A stretch of 47,038 nt of DNA from Candidatus Bathyarchaeota archaeon (GTDB taxonomy: Archaea; Thermoproteota; Bathyarchaeia; TCS64). The translations under genes and the position numbers were made by a program. This document shows, in pieces, positions 1-7,717 of this stretch. Each line of letters begins with the position of its first letter. Position 1 is the first letter of the stretch. Below the pieces are notes generated by a model that saw nothing but the letters and a program-made list of their open reading frames with translations, was not told the origin of the DNA and searched no databases. The stretch is taken from NCBI GenBank assembly GCA_002726865.1, contig PBSW01000070.1, forward strand, positions 1 to 47,038, given 5' to 3'.

Positions 1-96
1 CTCGGGTCTACGTAGGTCCACTTGGCTGTCGTGTACCTAAGTGGCGGTAGTCTCCAGCTCTCGAATGAGATCACATTCGACATCCGAACTCTTTCA

Positions 97-1035
97 TCAT
101 TTGCCCGGTCGCAACAGCGTAAGATACTCTCGTTTACCCTTCCTCTTCTTGGGAAAGATGAAACCCCTTAAATAATATTTCTTTCCTCTATTTATGAACT
201 CTTCGATTGATGAGCCCACCTTCACCGTATAGGCGTCATCCTCATCGAAGCTCACAAGATGAGTGTAGACAAGTGTGTTCTTGATGTTCTTGTGACCTAG
301 CAACTGCTTGACATAGAGAATATCCTTGGTCCGATGATACTCCATCGTAGCCTTCCAATGTCGAAACGTGTGTAAAGTAATCCTGTTAAGATTCGGGTTC
401 CCCAGATTTTCAGCTAACTGTCTTCTCTTCCTGCAAAACGTCGCCCTCACCGAATTCGCCTTAGCAGACCAAATCCGATCATGTAATGAGGTCTTATGAA
501 ACAACGGAATCAACATAGACACCAACCGATCTGAGACCTTGAATTGCCTCGGCCTCGACCCCTTGGCCGGAGCATTGAGGGTTACTATCCTTCTCTCCAA
601 ATCAAAGTCAAAAGGACGCAACCTCCTCGCCTCAATCGACCTGAACCCGGTCTCCTTCAATAACTGTAGAAAGGCAGAATACTTTGGACCAAATCCAGCG
701 ATAAGCTGGTCAATCTCCCTCTCAGTGGGGATGTACGGTAGTTTAGATTCTTCCTCCTTGTAGAACTCGATCACATACTCGAATCCCTTCCACCTGCACC
801 AGTCACGGTAAGCGTAGGACAGATTATTCTTCCTTCGGCCCCCACATTCAGCATCCCTGATGTAATCCTTGATCGACTCAGTGTCCCACAGATTGAACCT
901 GAGTTCAAGATGCCTGATCAACCTGAGCTTATACTCAACTGTAGTATCAGCCAGTCTACGAGCTCTCAGATAGCCTACAAAGTCACTGGTTTGGATTTTG
1001 GCGCCGCGGAAGGGATTCGAACCCTTGAGGCACAA
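97..1035 (-). CDS. Tyrosine recombinase (integrase), probably the C-terminal part of a gene split at a tRNA att site
   Basis: Site-specific recombinase of the phage-integrase family, expected to insert and excise a mobile element at a tRNA gene. An N-terminal SAM-like core-binding region (about residues 15-95) precedes the catalytic domain. Catalytic residues are visible as Arg132 (TGFRSIEARRL), His222-x-x-Arg225 (HTFRH), His248 (LLGHKN) and the nucleophile Tyr257 (NTLVYTHL). The only available start is a TTG inside the adjacent tRNA-Ser; the frame stays open through most of the tRNA, and no ATG, GTG or TTG lies between the tRNA and the SAM-like domain. This is the arrangement of SSV-type integrases, whose attP lies inside the gene so that integration splits it. 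The gene points away from the tRNA, so the element should lie to the left, outside the window. Recombinase identity is certain; the split is inference. Confidence 0.88.
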   Translation of the reverse strand: MCLKGSNPFRGAKIQTSDFVGYLRARRLADTTVEYKLRLIRHLELRFNLWDTESIKDYIRDAECGGRRKNNLSYAYRDWCRWKGFEYVIEFYKEEESKLPYIPTEREIDQLIAGFGPKYSAFLQLLKETGFRSIEARRLRPFDFDLERRIVTLNAPAKGSRPRQFKVSDRLVSMLIPLFHKTSLHDRIWSAKANSVRATFCRKRRQLAENLGNPNLNRITLHTFRHWKATMEYHRTKDILYVKQLLGHKNIKNTLVYTHLVSFDEDDAYTVKVGSSIEEFINRGKKYYLRGFIFPKKRKGKREYLTLLRPGK

Positions 1036-1084
1036 AGGCCACTGGTTTTCGAGACCAGCACGATAACCACTCTGTCACCACGGC
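999..1084 (-). tRNA. tRNA-Ser(CGA)
   Basis: The minus strand folds as a class II tRNA: acceptor GCCGTGG pairs with CCGCGGC, the anticodon arm is CTGGT-CTCGAAA-ACCAG with anticodon CGA (reads UCG), there is a long variable arm with a GGC/GCC stem, and the T-arm is AAGGG-TTCGAAT-CCCTT. The discriminator G and an encoded CCA follow (999-1002). The 3' half is shared with the integrase frame, so this gene is the probable integration site of the element to the left. A possible TATA-like AAAGTAAAT lies about 30 nt upstream. Confidence 0.95.
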
Positions 1085-1822
1085 CTGGTATGAACAGACG
1101 TCCAAAGCTATTTACTTTTTGAGGTATATTGGCTAATATCATCCCTCCCGGTCCTTCAATCCTAGGAGTTCTAAGGCCTTCCTGTTTGGACCACATTTTT
1201 TCCGCCTTATCTGGGGTATATCTCACCAAATACACTGCGACCGCAGCGTCTTACAATTAAATTTGAAATAACCGGGATCTGCAAGGATTATGATTAACTC
1301 CACTATAGTCGTTGGTTTCATGTGTCTCGGATCCCCCTGGCGATGAGATGCGAATTACATTATTTTTATAGGGGAATAACCAGGTCATAAACTCAGACCA
1401 GCAAAGTCAGGGAATCCACATATTACCCAAACAATGTGGTTCTAGAGAATCCCCCTGATATGTACAGCATTTTATTACGTTGTAGATCAGTGCACTCACA
1501 AAAACGAGAGGTTTTCTACCTCCCCCCTGTAGTTCCTCTCCACGAGACCGCTCAGGTAACAGAGATACAAATCATCGTGACTGTGTGCCTAAGAAGGGAT
1601 CCGATTTTTGCATGTCGAATATATGCATAAAACGCGCGATCCTCCAACCCTGTAATTAACTCAAAAATCACTGCAAATAAGCGAAGGAGGACATTCCATG
1701 AAATTACTAGAAAAATTATATAATCCACAACTGATCAATATCCAAACCTCTATCAAACGCTTGTCTATTTTGAAATATAATCCGGATTTAAAAGACAAAT
1801 CCCATTTTAACCCATGTTGATT

Positions 1823-1834
1823 CTCGCGCGCGAG
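1823..1834. promoter_or_regulatory. Perfect 12-bp GC palindrome before the phnN TATA box
   Basis: CTCGCGCGCGAG is a perfect inverted repeat in otherwise A/T-rich DNA, ending about 6 nt before the TATA-like element of the next gene. That position suits an archaeal BRE or operator. A related motif (2444-2453) lies just after the stop codon of the same gene. Function is inference. Confidence 0.35.
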
Positions 1835-1840
1835 CACGTA

Positions 1841-1850
1841 TTTATATACA
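1841..1850 (+). promoter_or_regulatory. TATA box for the PhnN-like kinase
   Basis: TTTATATACA lies about 40-50 nt upstream of the GTG start at 1891. Initiation about 25 nt downstream would leave a leader of roughly 15-20 nt. Confidence 0.55.
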
Positions 1851-1890
1851 GTTTTCAGGGAGAATTTATGGAACACCCAGGGGCCCAATA

Positions 1891-2439
1891 GTGAGTAAAT
1901 GTTTTTTGATTATAGGTAATTCTGGTGCAGGAAAAGACACAATAATAGAGGAGGTTCAAAAGAGGTTCCCTGCCGGTTACAAGAAATTAAAAGTCCCAAA
2001 GAGAGTTATCACGAGACAAAGATCTGATAGTGAGAAATTCGAGTCAGTGAGCAAAGAGACATTTCAATATTTAAGGGAGACTGGTGGGTTCATATTAGAT
2101 TGGGAATCATACGATCATTTTTACGGAATACGTCACGAAGTGCAGGATTGGCTCAAAGCAGGTCATCCAGTTCTATTGAACGTGTCTAGAAAGGTAATTC
2201 AAACTGCAAGAGAAAAGTTCCCTGGAGCAAGGGTAATTTTCCTCCGTGTACCCCTAGGGGTAACAGCTGATAGGATCATTGAGCGGGGGCGCGAGTCCTA
2301 TAAAGAGGTACTCACCAGAGTTGTTCGTGCTCAAGATCATCAAGACAATCAAGAGGCAGATTTTATCTTAGATAATGTAGACAGCCCCGGAAAAACTTCA
2401 CAAAAAGTCTTAGATTACATTGTCAAGTGTCTTAGTTAA
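1891..2439 (+). CDS. phnN: PhnN-like ribose 1,5-bisphosphate phosphokinase
   Basis: Predicted to phosphorylate ribose 1,5-bisphosphate with ATP to give PRPP. The P-loop GNSGAGKDT (residues 9-17) carries the Lys-Asp pair typical of PhnN rather than the GKST of guanylate kinase. Other PhnN-like blocks are KRVITRQ near residue 40, the HFYGIRHEV segment after GGFILDW, and the GRES stretch near residue 135, on a full-length 182-residue protein. It starts with GTG behind a plausible TATA box. Bacterial PhnN serves phosphonate breakdown, but no C-P lyase gene is here. Instead the neighbours are ribose-5-phosphate isomerase and the three AMP-pathway enzymes that make and use ribose 1,5-bisphosphate. 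The family call is strong; the role in PRPP recycling is inference. A nucleotide-kinase activity is the main alternative. Confidence 0.82.
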   Translation: MSKCFLIIGNSGAGKDTIIEEVQKRFPAGYKKLKVPKRVITRQRSDSEKFESVSKETFQYLRETGGFILDWESYDHFYGIRHEVQDWLKAGHPVLLNVSRKVIQTAREKFPGARVIFLRVPLGVTADRIIERGRESYKEVLTRVVRAQDHQDNQEADFILDNVDSPGKTSQKVLDYIVKCLS

Positions 2440-2497
2440 GAATTCGCGCGCGCTATGATTGTCGTTGGATCAAGATAAATCAGGATTGAAATTGACA

Positions 2498-3196
2498 CTA
2501 AAATTTGGTCTTTATTTCGTGAACATCGAACTCTGTACCTATAAACGCAGTGTCCGCATAACCAATGAAAAGTCCCGTCTCAATTAAACCCTGCACCGAA
2601 TGGAGTTGACCGTTTAGTTTACGGGGATCATCGATTGGTCCAAAAAGAGCATCTATTAAATTATTCCCATTATCGGTTACGACCGGTCCAAATTTGTGGG
2701 CAGCCTGTCTTACTCTCGCCTTGGCCCCCATCTTGATGATCTTGTTGAGTACAGGTTTTATGGAAAATGGATGTACCTCCAAATATACTTCTTGACTTGT
2801 GCCCAATGTGTTTGCTTGTTTAGTTTCGTCAACAATCAGGATATATCTATTGCAGCACGATGCGACGATTTTTTCTCTGAGCATGGCCCCTCCGTGGCCT
2901 TTTATCGCATTTAAATTTGAGTCGATCTGGTCAGCGCCATCGATACCTAAGTCTAGTTGAGGATGTTCGTCGAGTGTTGTCAAAGGTATTCCGGATTTTA
3001 CGGCTTCTTGAATGGAATGATAGCTGGTGGGCACGCCTATAATATCCGATAGATATCCATTCTTCAATTTCTGCCCTATGATCTTGATTGCTTCAGCGGT
3101 TGTGGTGCCGCTTCCAATTCCAAGAACCATTCCGCTTTCAATCTGATCTACAGCCCTGGATGCTGCTCTTTTCTTTGCTTCAATTATCCAATTCAA
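2498..3196 (-). CDS. rpiA: Ribose-5-phosphate isomerase A
   Basis: Interconverts ribose 5-phosphate and ribulose 5-phosphate in the cytoplasm. The 232-residue length is normal for RpiA. Diagnostic blocks are visible in order: GIGSGTTT (phosphate-binding loop, about residues 26-33), LDLGIDGADQID (about 81-92), KGHGGAMLREKI with the catalytic-region Glu and Lys, TDNGNN, and ETGLF near the C-terminus. It is convergent with the PhnN-like kinase, with 58 nt between the stops. With RuBisCO and ribose-1,5-bisphosphate isomerase nearby, it links the nucleoside-derived pentose phosphates to the general ribose phosphate pool. Start ATG at 3196 fits the family N-terminus. Confidence 0.95.
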   Translation of the reverse strand: MNWIIEAKKRAASRAVDQIESGMVLGIGSGTTTAEAIKIIGQKLKNGYLSDIIGVPTSYHSIQEAVKSGIPLTTLDEHPQLDLGIDGADQIDSNLNAIKGHGGAMLREKIVASCCNRYILIVDETKQANTLGTSQEVYLEVHPFSIKPVLNKIIKMGAKARVRQAAHKFGPVVTDNGNNLIDALFGPIDDPRKLNGQLHSVQGLIETGLFIGYADTAFIGTEFDVHEIKTKF

Positions 3197-3656
3197 GTTA
3201 TTTCCTCTAAACTGATTTTGATTCTAATTGACTAGTTCAAATATCATGTATTTCCTTTCATATTTGGTTTGCTCTAATATAATCTCAAGGCTCATGTCTA
3301 TTATTTATGCGTTCAGAATCCATATTGTTGCCCATTCTCTCAAGGCCTCAACAAAATAACTATAAAGTCTCTATCTCCAAGAATATTTTAAGACTCACAT
3401 TTTTCATGAGAAGAAAACTGGAAAAACCCCTAAAAAGATAAAAGTTGTTATGCTTTATGAAATGGCCCCTTAACTCCAAAAAAAAGAAAGCGTTTTACGT
3501 TTAACCGATTATATGAGATACTTGTTCATTAAAGTCACTAGATCAAACCAAGTTTTTTCCTAGCGCACGAGAATTTTCTTCTATTTAGTAACAGCCTTAT
3601 TTTTAAAATTATAGGAAACGAATTAAGAGCACAAATTAACATAACGTGAGAGCATC
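3197..3656. other. Divergent intergenic region rpiA / ribose-1,5-bisphosphate isomerase
   Basis: A/T-rich spacer between two divergently transcribed genes with no recognisable ORF. It must hold both promoters. A TTTTTAAAATTA stretch near 3600-3612 is a possible TATA box for the rightward gene, and a GCGCACGAG motif lies near 3562. Confidence 0.5.
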
Positions 3657-4583
3657 ATGGAAGATATTCGGGAAGCGGCCGGGAGAATCAAACGTATGGA
3701 GGTCCAAGGAGCTACAAATGTCGCCTTCACGGCACTGAAAGCCATTGTTGACCACTTAATATCACTGGAAGACACTGAACGTGACAATGTTCTGGTTGAA
3801 GTCTCCCAAGCTAAAACCATCCTTTTCGCGTCTCGAGAGACGGAGCCATTTATGAGAAACGCGGTCAGCTATGTTGAGTGGATTCTCCAGCGAAAAGACT
3901 GGACTCCTTCAGGGTTTTCCGGCCTCGTACAGAGAGTCTCAGACGAATTCGTAGAAGCTTTCAAGAGTGCTAGGCGAAAGATAACAGAAGTGGGGACAAA
4001 ACGGATTACCAATGGGTCTCGGATCCTGACCCATTGCCACTCCTCAGCCGTGTGCGAGATCCTTAAAACGGCCAAGGCAAACGGTGCAGATTTCGAGCTC
4101 TTTCTAACGGAGACTCGGCCCCGGTACCAGGGAAGGATTACAGCAAAGGAGATGATGAATGCGGGAGTGAATGTAACGATGCTTGTGGATTCCGCAGTTA
4201 GGACGTTCCTGAATAGAGTTGACTTCGTCCTAGTCGGATCAGATGCGATCACGTCTGAGGGAAATGTCATAAACAAGATTGGAACGAGTTTGATCGCTCT
4301 CGCGTCCAAGGAGGCCCGTACTCCCTTCTACGTCGCCACTGAGCTATTCAAGTTTGATCCAAAAACTATCCACGGGAATTTCGAGATCATTGAGGAGAGA
4401 TCCCCCGACGAGGTATGGATCGATCGTCCGAAAAGGCTCAAGATCAGGAACCCCGCTTTCGACGTTACACGGCGGGAATATATCCACGGGATCATCTGCG
4501 AAGAGGGAGTCCTTCCCCCTCACGCAGTCGTTGAGGCCGTACGGAGGCGTTATCCCTGGATTCTCGGGGCCTCAGGACCCTGA
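3657..4583 (+). CDS. Ribose-1,5-bisphosphate isomerase (e2b2 type)
   Basis: Isomerises alpha-ribose 1,5-bisphosphate to ribulose 1,5-bisphosphate, the second step of the archaeal AMP pathway. It belongs to the eIF2B-alpha/MtnA-like fold. Visible signatures are THCHSS with Cys127, TETRPRYQG (about residues 150-158), VGSDAI with Asp195, and NKIGTS (about 206-211). The Cys and Asp match the catalytic pair described for the Thermococcus enzyme. The 308-residue length suits this subgroup, and the genomic partners (RuBisCO and AMP phosphorylase) decide against methylthioribose-1-phosphate isomerase or a true eIF2B subunit. It is tail-to-tail with RuBisCO; the coding ends overlap by 12 bp. Confidence 0.92.
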   Translation: MEDIREAAGRIKRMEVQGATNVAFTALKAIVDHLISLEDTERDNVLVEVSQAKTILFASRETEPFMRNAVSYVEWILQRKDWTPSGFSGLVQRVSDEFVEAFKSARRKITEVGTKRITNGSRILTHCHSSAVCEILKTAKANGADFELFLTETRPRYQGRITAKEMMNAGVNVTMLVDSAVRTFLNRVDFVLVGSDAITSEGNVINKIGTSLIALASKEARTPFYVATELFKFDPKTIHGNFEIIEERSPDEVWIDRPKRLKIRNPAFDVTRREYIHGIICEEGVLPPHAVVEAVRRRYPWILGASGP

Positions 4584-5798
4584 CCAAGTATCCAAAGCCG
4601 TCTCAAGTTCTACGTGGTCATCAGCATAATCCTCAAGGCTCCTTTCAGCCATCACAGCGTCCACTGCTTGCCTCATGGCCCGGGCCCCAGAAATAGATCC
4701 ATCCGGGTGACCGTGGATTCCTCCACCAGCCTGGATAATAAAGTTCTTACCGAAAATCTTCATCAGGGCTGGGATAAGTCCTGGGTATAGGCCACCGGAG
4801 GCGACTGGAAAGACATCCTTCATGCCGTGGAGGGGCTCGAGGAGAGTCATCATATTTCCCTTGACCTCGGTGGCCGTCTCCGCCATCTTTCCCACTGCAG
4901 TCCCAATATGAAGCTGGTCTACGCCAATAATTCGGGCAACCTTAGCGATGACCCTCATATTTATCCCGTGAGAGTGAGAACGGGTGAAAGCTGCATGACC
5001 AGCACGATGGGCATGGATCACGAGGTCAAAGTCCCGGTCTCGGAGGGTCTGAAGTGCAGACCATCCGCAGGTGAGGATGTCAACCATCATGTATCTACCC
5101 CCCTGGTCCTCTATGAGCCCGGCTCGGCGGATCATCTCATCAGTTTCAGCCGTCACGTTTACCATGTAAACTTTCGTCTCTCCCGTTTCTTCCTCAGCCC
5201 TGTCCCTCGCCTCCAAGGTTTCTCGGAGACGATCTTCGAAAGGATTAAAGGCTTGGCCGCTCAGATTCTCATCGTCTTTTACGATGTCACAGCCACCCCT
5301 CCATGCTTCGTAGGCTATCTTAGCATGGTCCTCAGTCCTGAGGCCAAGTTTCGGCTTAATGATGGTTCCGACTAGGGGGCGCTCGTTTATTCCAAGAAGC
5401 TTCCGGATGCCGTCTATACCGTATTTTGGGCCCTTAAATCCCTCCATGAGTCCCGCTGGGAACTTGATTTCGTTGAGCCTGAGGCTCTTGATGTCTTCAA
5501 GACCGAAAACATTGCCCGAGACGCTGCTCAGGATATTAGGCATATTCCCTGGCTCGAAAAGCTCATGGGGATACGCTACGCTGATCTCGTTTTCTTTGAT
5601 CTCAAAAGTCGTGGCTTGTAGTCCCGCCATATAAGGCTTGACGGTGGTGAGTTCTGTCCAGGTACCTATGGAACTCTCGGCGGCGACTCCCCCTGCAACG
5701 ATGTTGAGAGGAGGGCCCGCGGTTTCAAGGTGAAAACCGCAGATGAGATCCTTCTCGGAAGGCTCATAATCAAGATCCACGAAATCGATATATCTCAT
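4572..5798 (-). CDS. rbcL: RuBisCO large chain, archaeal form III
   Basis: Carboxylates ribulose 1,5-bisphosphate to two 3-phosphoglycerate, here probably for nucleotide salvage rather than a Calvin cycle, since no phosphoribulokinase is in view. Active-site blocks are complete: Lys148/Lys150 (GTIIKPK), carbamylation motif DIVKDDEN with Lys174, Asp176 and Glu177, HAHR with His264 and Arg265, His297 (LHIGT), loop-6 Lys304 (AVGKM), Ser334 (ASGGLYPG) and GGG at 358-360. At 408 residues it is a little shorter than many relatives, with a short stretch between loop 6 and Ser334. The SGG block continues LYPG where form III enzymes I recall have LHP or VHP, so a Tyr replaces a usual His. An AGGAGAG Shine-Dalgarno precedes the ATG. 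Divergent from deoA. Confidence 0.96.
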   Translation of the reverse strand: MRYIDFVDLDYEPSEKDLICGFHLETAGPPLNIVAGGVAAESSIGTWTELTTVKPYMAGLQATTFEIKENEISVAYPHELFEPGNMPNILSSVSGNVFGLEDIKSLRLNEIKFPAGLMEGFKGPKYGIDGIRKLLGINERPLVGTIIKPKLGLRTEDHAKIAYEAWRGGCDIVKDDENLSGQAFNPFEDRLRETLEARDRAEEETGETKVYMVNVTAETDEMIRRAGLIEDQGGRYMMVDILTCGWSALQTLRDRDFDLVIHAHRAGHAAFTRSHSHGINMRVIAKVARIIGVDQLHIGTAVGKMAETATEVKGNMMTLLEPLHGMKDVFPVASGGLYPGLIPALMKIFGKNFIIQAGGGIHGHPDGSISGARAMRQAVDAVMAERSLEDYADDHVELETALDTWSGS

Positions 5799-5877
5799 TA
5801 AATATTCTCTCCTAAGTTCTCTGATGCTTTTTTATTCATCGCATTCATTATAGTTAAACGCTTTTGGAGGATGACAT
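5799..5877. promoter_or_regulatory. Compact divergent promoter region rbcL / deoA
   Basis: Only about 80 nt separate the two starts. The minus strand holds a TTTAACTATAATG-like element and an AGGAGAG site for rbcL. The plus strand holds TTGGAGGA (5864-5871), a Shine-Dalgarno for deoA. The shared spacer suggests joint control of the two AMP-pathway enzymes; this is inference. Confidence 0.45.
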
Positions 5878-7422
5878 CTGGAACTCAAGGTTTTGAACTT
5901 GGAGATTGAGGCAGGGGGTAATCTCATTGTAGTTCTCTCGAAAAGCGAGGCTGAAAGACTAGGGGTACTCTCAGACGATCGGCTGTTTGTTAATATCAAC
6001 TGCTCCGAAGTATCGACTATTTTGAATATTGCCTTTGACTTCCCTGAAGGTGTTATTGGCGTCTACAGGGAGGTGATGGAACGGCTTGACCTTGAAAATG
6101 GTGACACCGTTAGTGTTAGACCTGCTGCGAGACCTGAGTCCCTTGGTTTCATCAGGGAGAAGATCTCAGGAGAGAGGCTCACCCCATGGAAGATGCACAA
6201 GATCGTAGAGGATGTCGTGGAGCACCACTTGAGCAGCATCGAACTTGCGGCCTTCGTCACAGCCTTGGAAATTCACGGCACCAACATGGAGGAGGTCGAA
6301 GCCCTGTCAAGGGCAATGATCCAGACTGGGAAGACGATAAGCTTTGGTAAGGGTCCTATTCTTGACAAGCATAGTATCGGGGGGGTCCCTGGGGACAAAA
6401 CCACCCTCCTTGTTGTCCCTATTGTCGCTGCGGCGGGATACATCATACCCAAATCCAGTTCAAGAGCTATCACCTCCCCCGCGGGGACAGCAGATAGAAT
6501 GGAGACCCTCGCCCCCGTCAACCTAAAGATAGAGAAGATCTCCAAGATAGTTGACGATCTCGGTGCATGCATAGTCTGGGGGGGAGCCATAGATCTGGCC
6601 CCAGCTGACGATCTATTCATCAGGGTTGAGTACCCGCTCTCCATTGATCCACTCCTCCTCCCCAGCATTATCAGTAAAAAGAAAGCCATGGGTTCCACCC
6701 ACATAGTAGTAGATATCCCCAGCGGGATAGGAACCAAGATCGCAACTATTAACCAGGCTGAGCAACTTGCCATCAAGTTTAAGGAACTCGGAAGCCGCCT
6801 TGACATGGATATTGAGTGTTTTATTAGTGAAGGAGGGCAGCCTATTGGTAGAGCTGTAGGACCCATTTTGGAAGCAAAGGAGGCTTTGGAGGCTCTCATG
6901 GGGATGGGCCCTCCGGATCTCGTAAACAAGGCTCTAGGCATAGCTGGCGTGCTCTTTGAGATGGTGGGGGAGAGCAACGGTCAGGGTCTTGCCAAGGAAA
7001 TTCTTGACTCCGGAAAGGCCTTGGAGAAGATGAGAGAGATTATAGATGCTCAAGGGGGAGACCCTAATGTTAATCCTATAGATCTCGAAATACCCAACAA
7101 TTGGGTGGATATTGAGGCGGAACTAGATGGCAGAGTCCTTGGGATCAATAACCGGGCTATTGCCCGCATTGCGAGGGAAGCGGGGGCCCCTGGGGATAAA
7201 TATGCTGGAATTCTCTTACATGTAAAGACCGGCGACCAGGTCTCCATGGGGGACCCCCTCCTTCGGATCTACGGAAACAGCGAACGAAAGCTGGCCAACG
7301 CAGAGAAGCTGTACAGGGCAGAGGAGCCACTCCTTGTGAGTAACAGGATGGGGGAGAAAATGCTCTTGAAGAAAATAAGAGGGATCACTCCACTGAGCAG
7401 GGAGTTCGAGTTTGTTAGATGA
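5878..7422 (+). CDS. deoA: AMP phosphorylase (archaeal DeoA), apparent CTG start
   Basis: Catalyses phosphorolysis of AMP (and other NMPs) to the base and ribose 1,5-bisphosphate, first step of the archaeal AMP pathway. It is a thymidine-phosphorylase-fold protein of about 510 residues with the archaeal N-terminal extension. Motifs include DKHSIGGVPGDKTT, SSSRAITSPAGTADRME, VWGGAIDLAPADD, GGQPIG and the C-terminal NNRAIARIAREAGAP. The first conventional start is TTG 5893, but it is 22 nt from the GGAGG at 5866-5870. CTG 5878 has ideal spacing (7 nt), directly follows an in-frame stop (5872-5874), and adds LELKV, which aligns with the N-terminus of characterised relatives. Function is near certain; the start is uncertain. 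Confidence 0.93.
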   Translation: MELKVLNLEIEAGGNLIVVLSKSEAERLGVLSDDRLFVNINCSEVSTILNIAFDFPEGVIGVYREVMERLDLENGDTVSVRPAARPESLGFIREKISGERLTPWKMHKIVEDVVEHHLSSIELAAFVTALEIHGTNMEEVEALSRAMIQTGKTISFGKGPILDKHSIGGVPGDKTTLLVVPIVAAAGYIIPKSSSRAITSPAGTADRMETLAPVNLKIEKISKIVDDLGACIVWGGAIDLAPADDLFIRVEYPLSIDPLLLPSIISKKKAMGSTHIVVDIPSGIGTKIATINQAEQLAIKFKELGSRLDMDIECFISEGGQPIGRAVGPILEAKEALEALMGMGPPDLVNKALGIAGVLFEMVGESNGQGLAKEILDSGKALEKMREIIDAQGGDPNVNPIDLEIPNNWVDIEAELDGRVLGINNRAIARIAREAGAPGDKYAGILLHVKTGDQVSMGDPLLRIYGNSERKLANAEKLYRAEEPLLVSNRMGEKMLLKKIRGITPLSREFEFVR

Positions 7423-7717
7423 AATCGGATGCAGCACAGCGAGATTATACTCGGAGGAAAGCTTCAACTCAGATAAATCATGGTGCTATATCATAAAAGA
7501 CCCGCCAACCAAACTACGATGCGAGCGCGACGACTCCATTTTCTTAACCTTTCGCGTGCGAACTCCTCCTTTTTCGTTGAATGAACAAATTAAGACCAGT
7601 TAGTTGAGGGTTTATAAGTAACATAAGAAAATATGGCCGCGAATTCATAAAGTAAAAAGGATCAAAGATAACCCCAACGCTCAACTCACTTTGAAACGAT
7701 CTGACAAGCGATGTTGT
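7423..7717. other. Intergenic region after deoA
   Basis: No gene seen. It separates deoA from the convergent Ldh_2 gene and carries a palindromic TTCGCGTGCGAA near 7550-7562. Confidence 0.4.

Larger units (their letters stand above)
1085..1890. other. Long intergenic region between tRNA-Ser and phnN
   Basis: No convincing gene was found here. Short frames exist but lack recognisable domains or credible start signals. The region holds two GC-rich intergenic motifs (around 1633-1638 and 1823-1834) and, at its right end, the TATA box of the kinase gene. Confidence 0.5.

Noticed and set aside
975..1235. 86-residue minus-strand frame across the tRNA-Ser
   Set aside because: It overlaps the tRNA in another frame, has no domain and no start signal.
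1436..1630. 64-residue plus-strand frame in the spacer before phnN
   Set aside because: No domain, no Shine-Dalgarno or promoter, and composition like the surrounding non-coding DNA.
6273..6977. Long minus-strand frame inside deoA
   Set aside because: A shadow of deoA; its composition follows the codon bias of the real gene and no family is visible.
3657..7422. A Calvin-type carbon fixation cluster
   Set aside because: RuBisCO is form III and its partners are the AMP-pathway enzymes; no phosphoribulokinase or small subunit is present.
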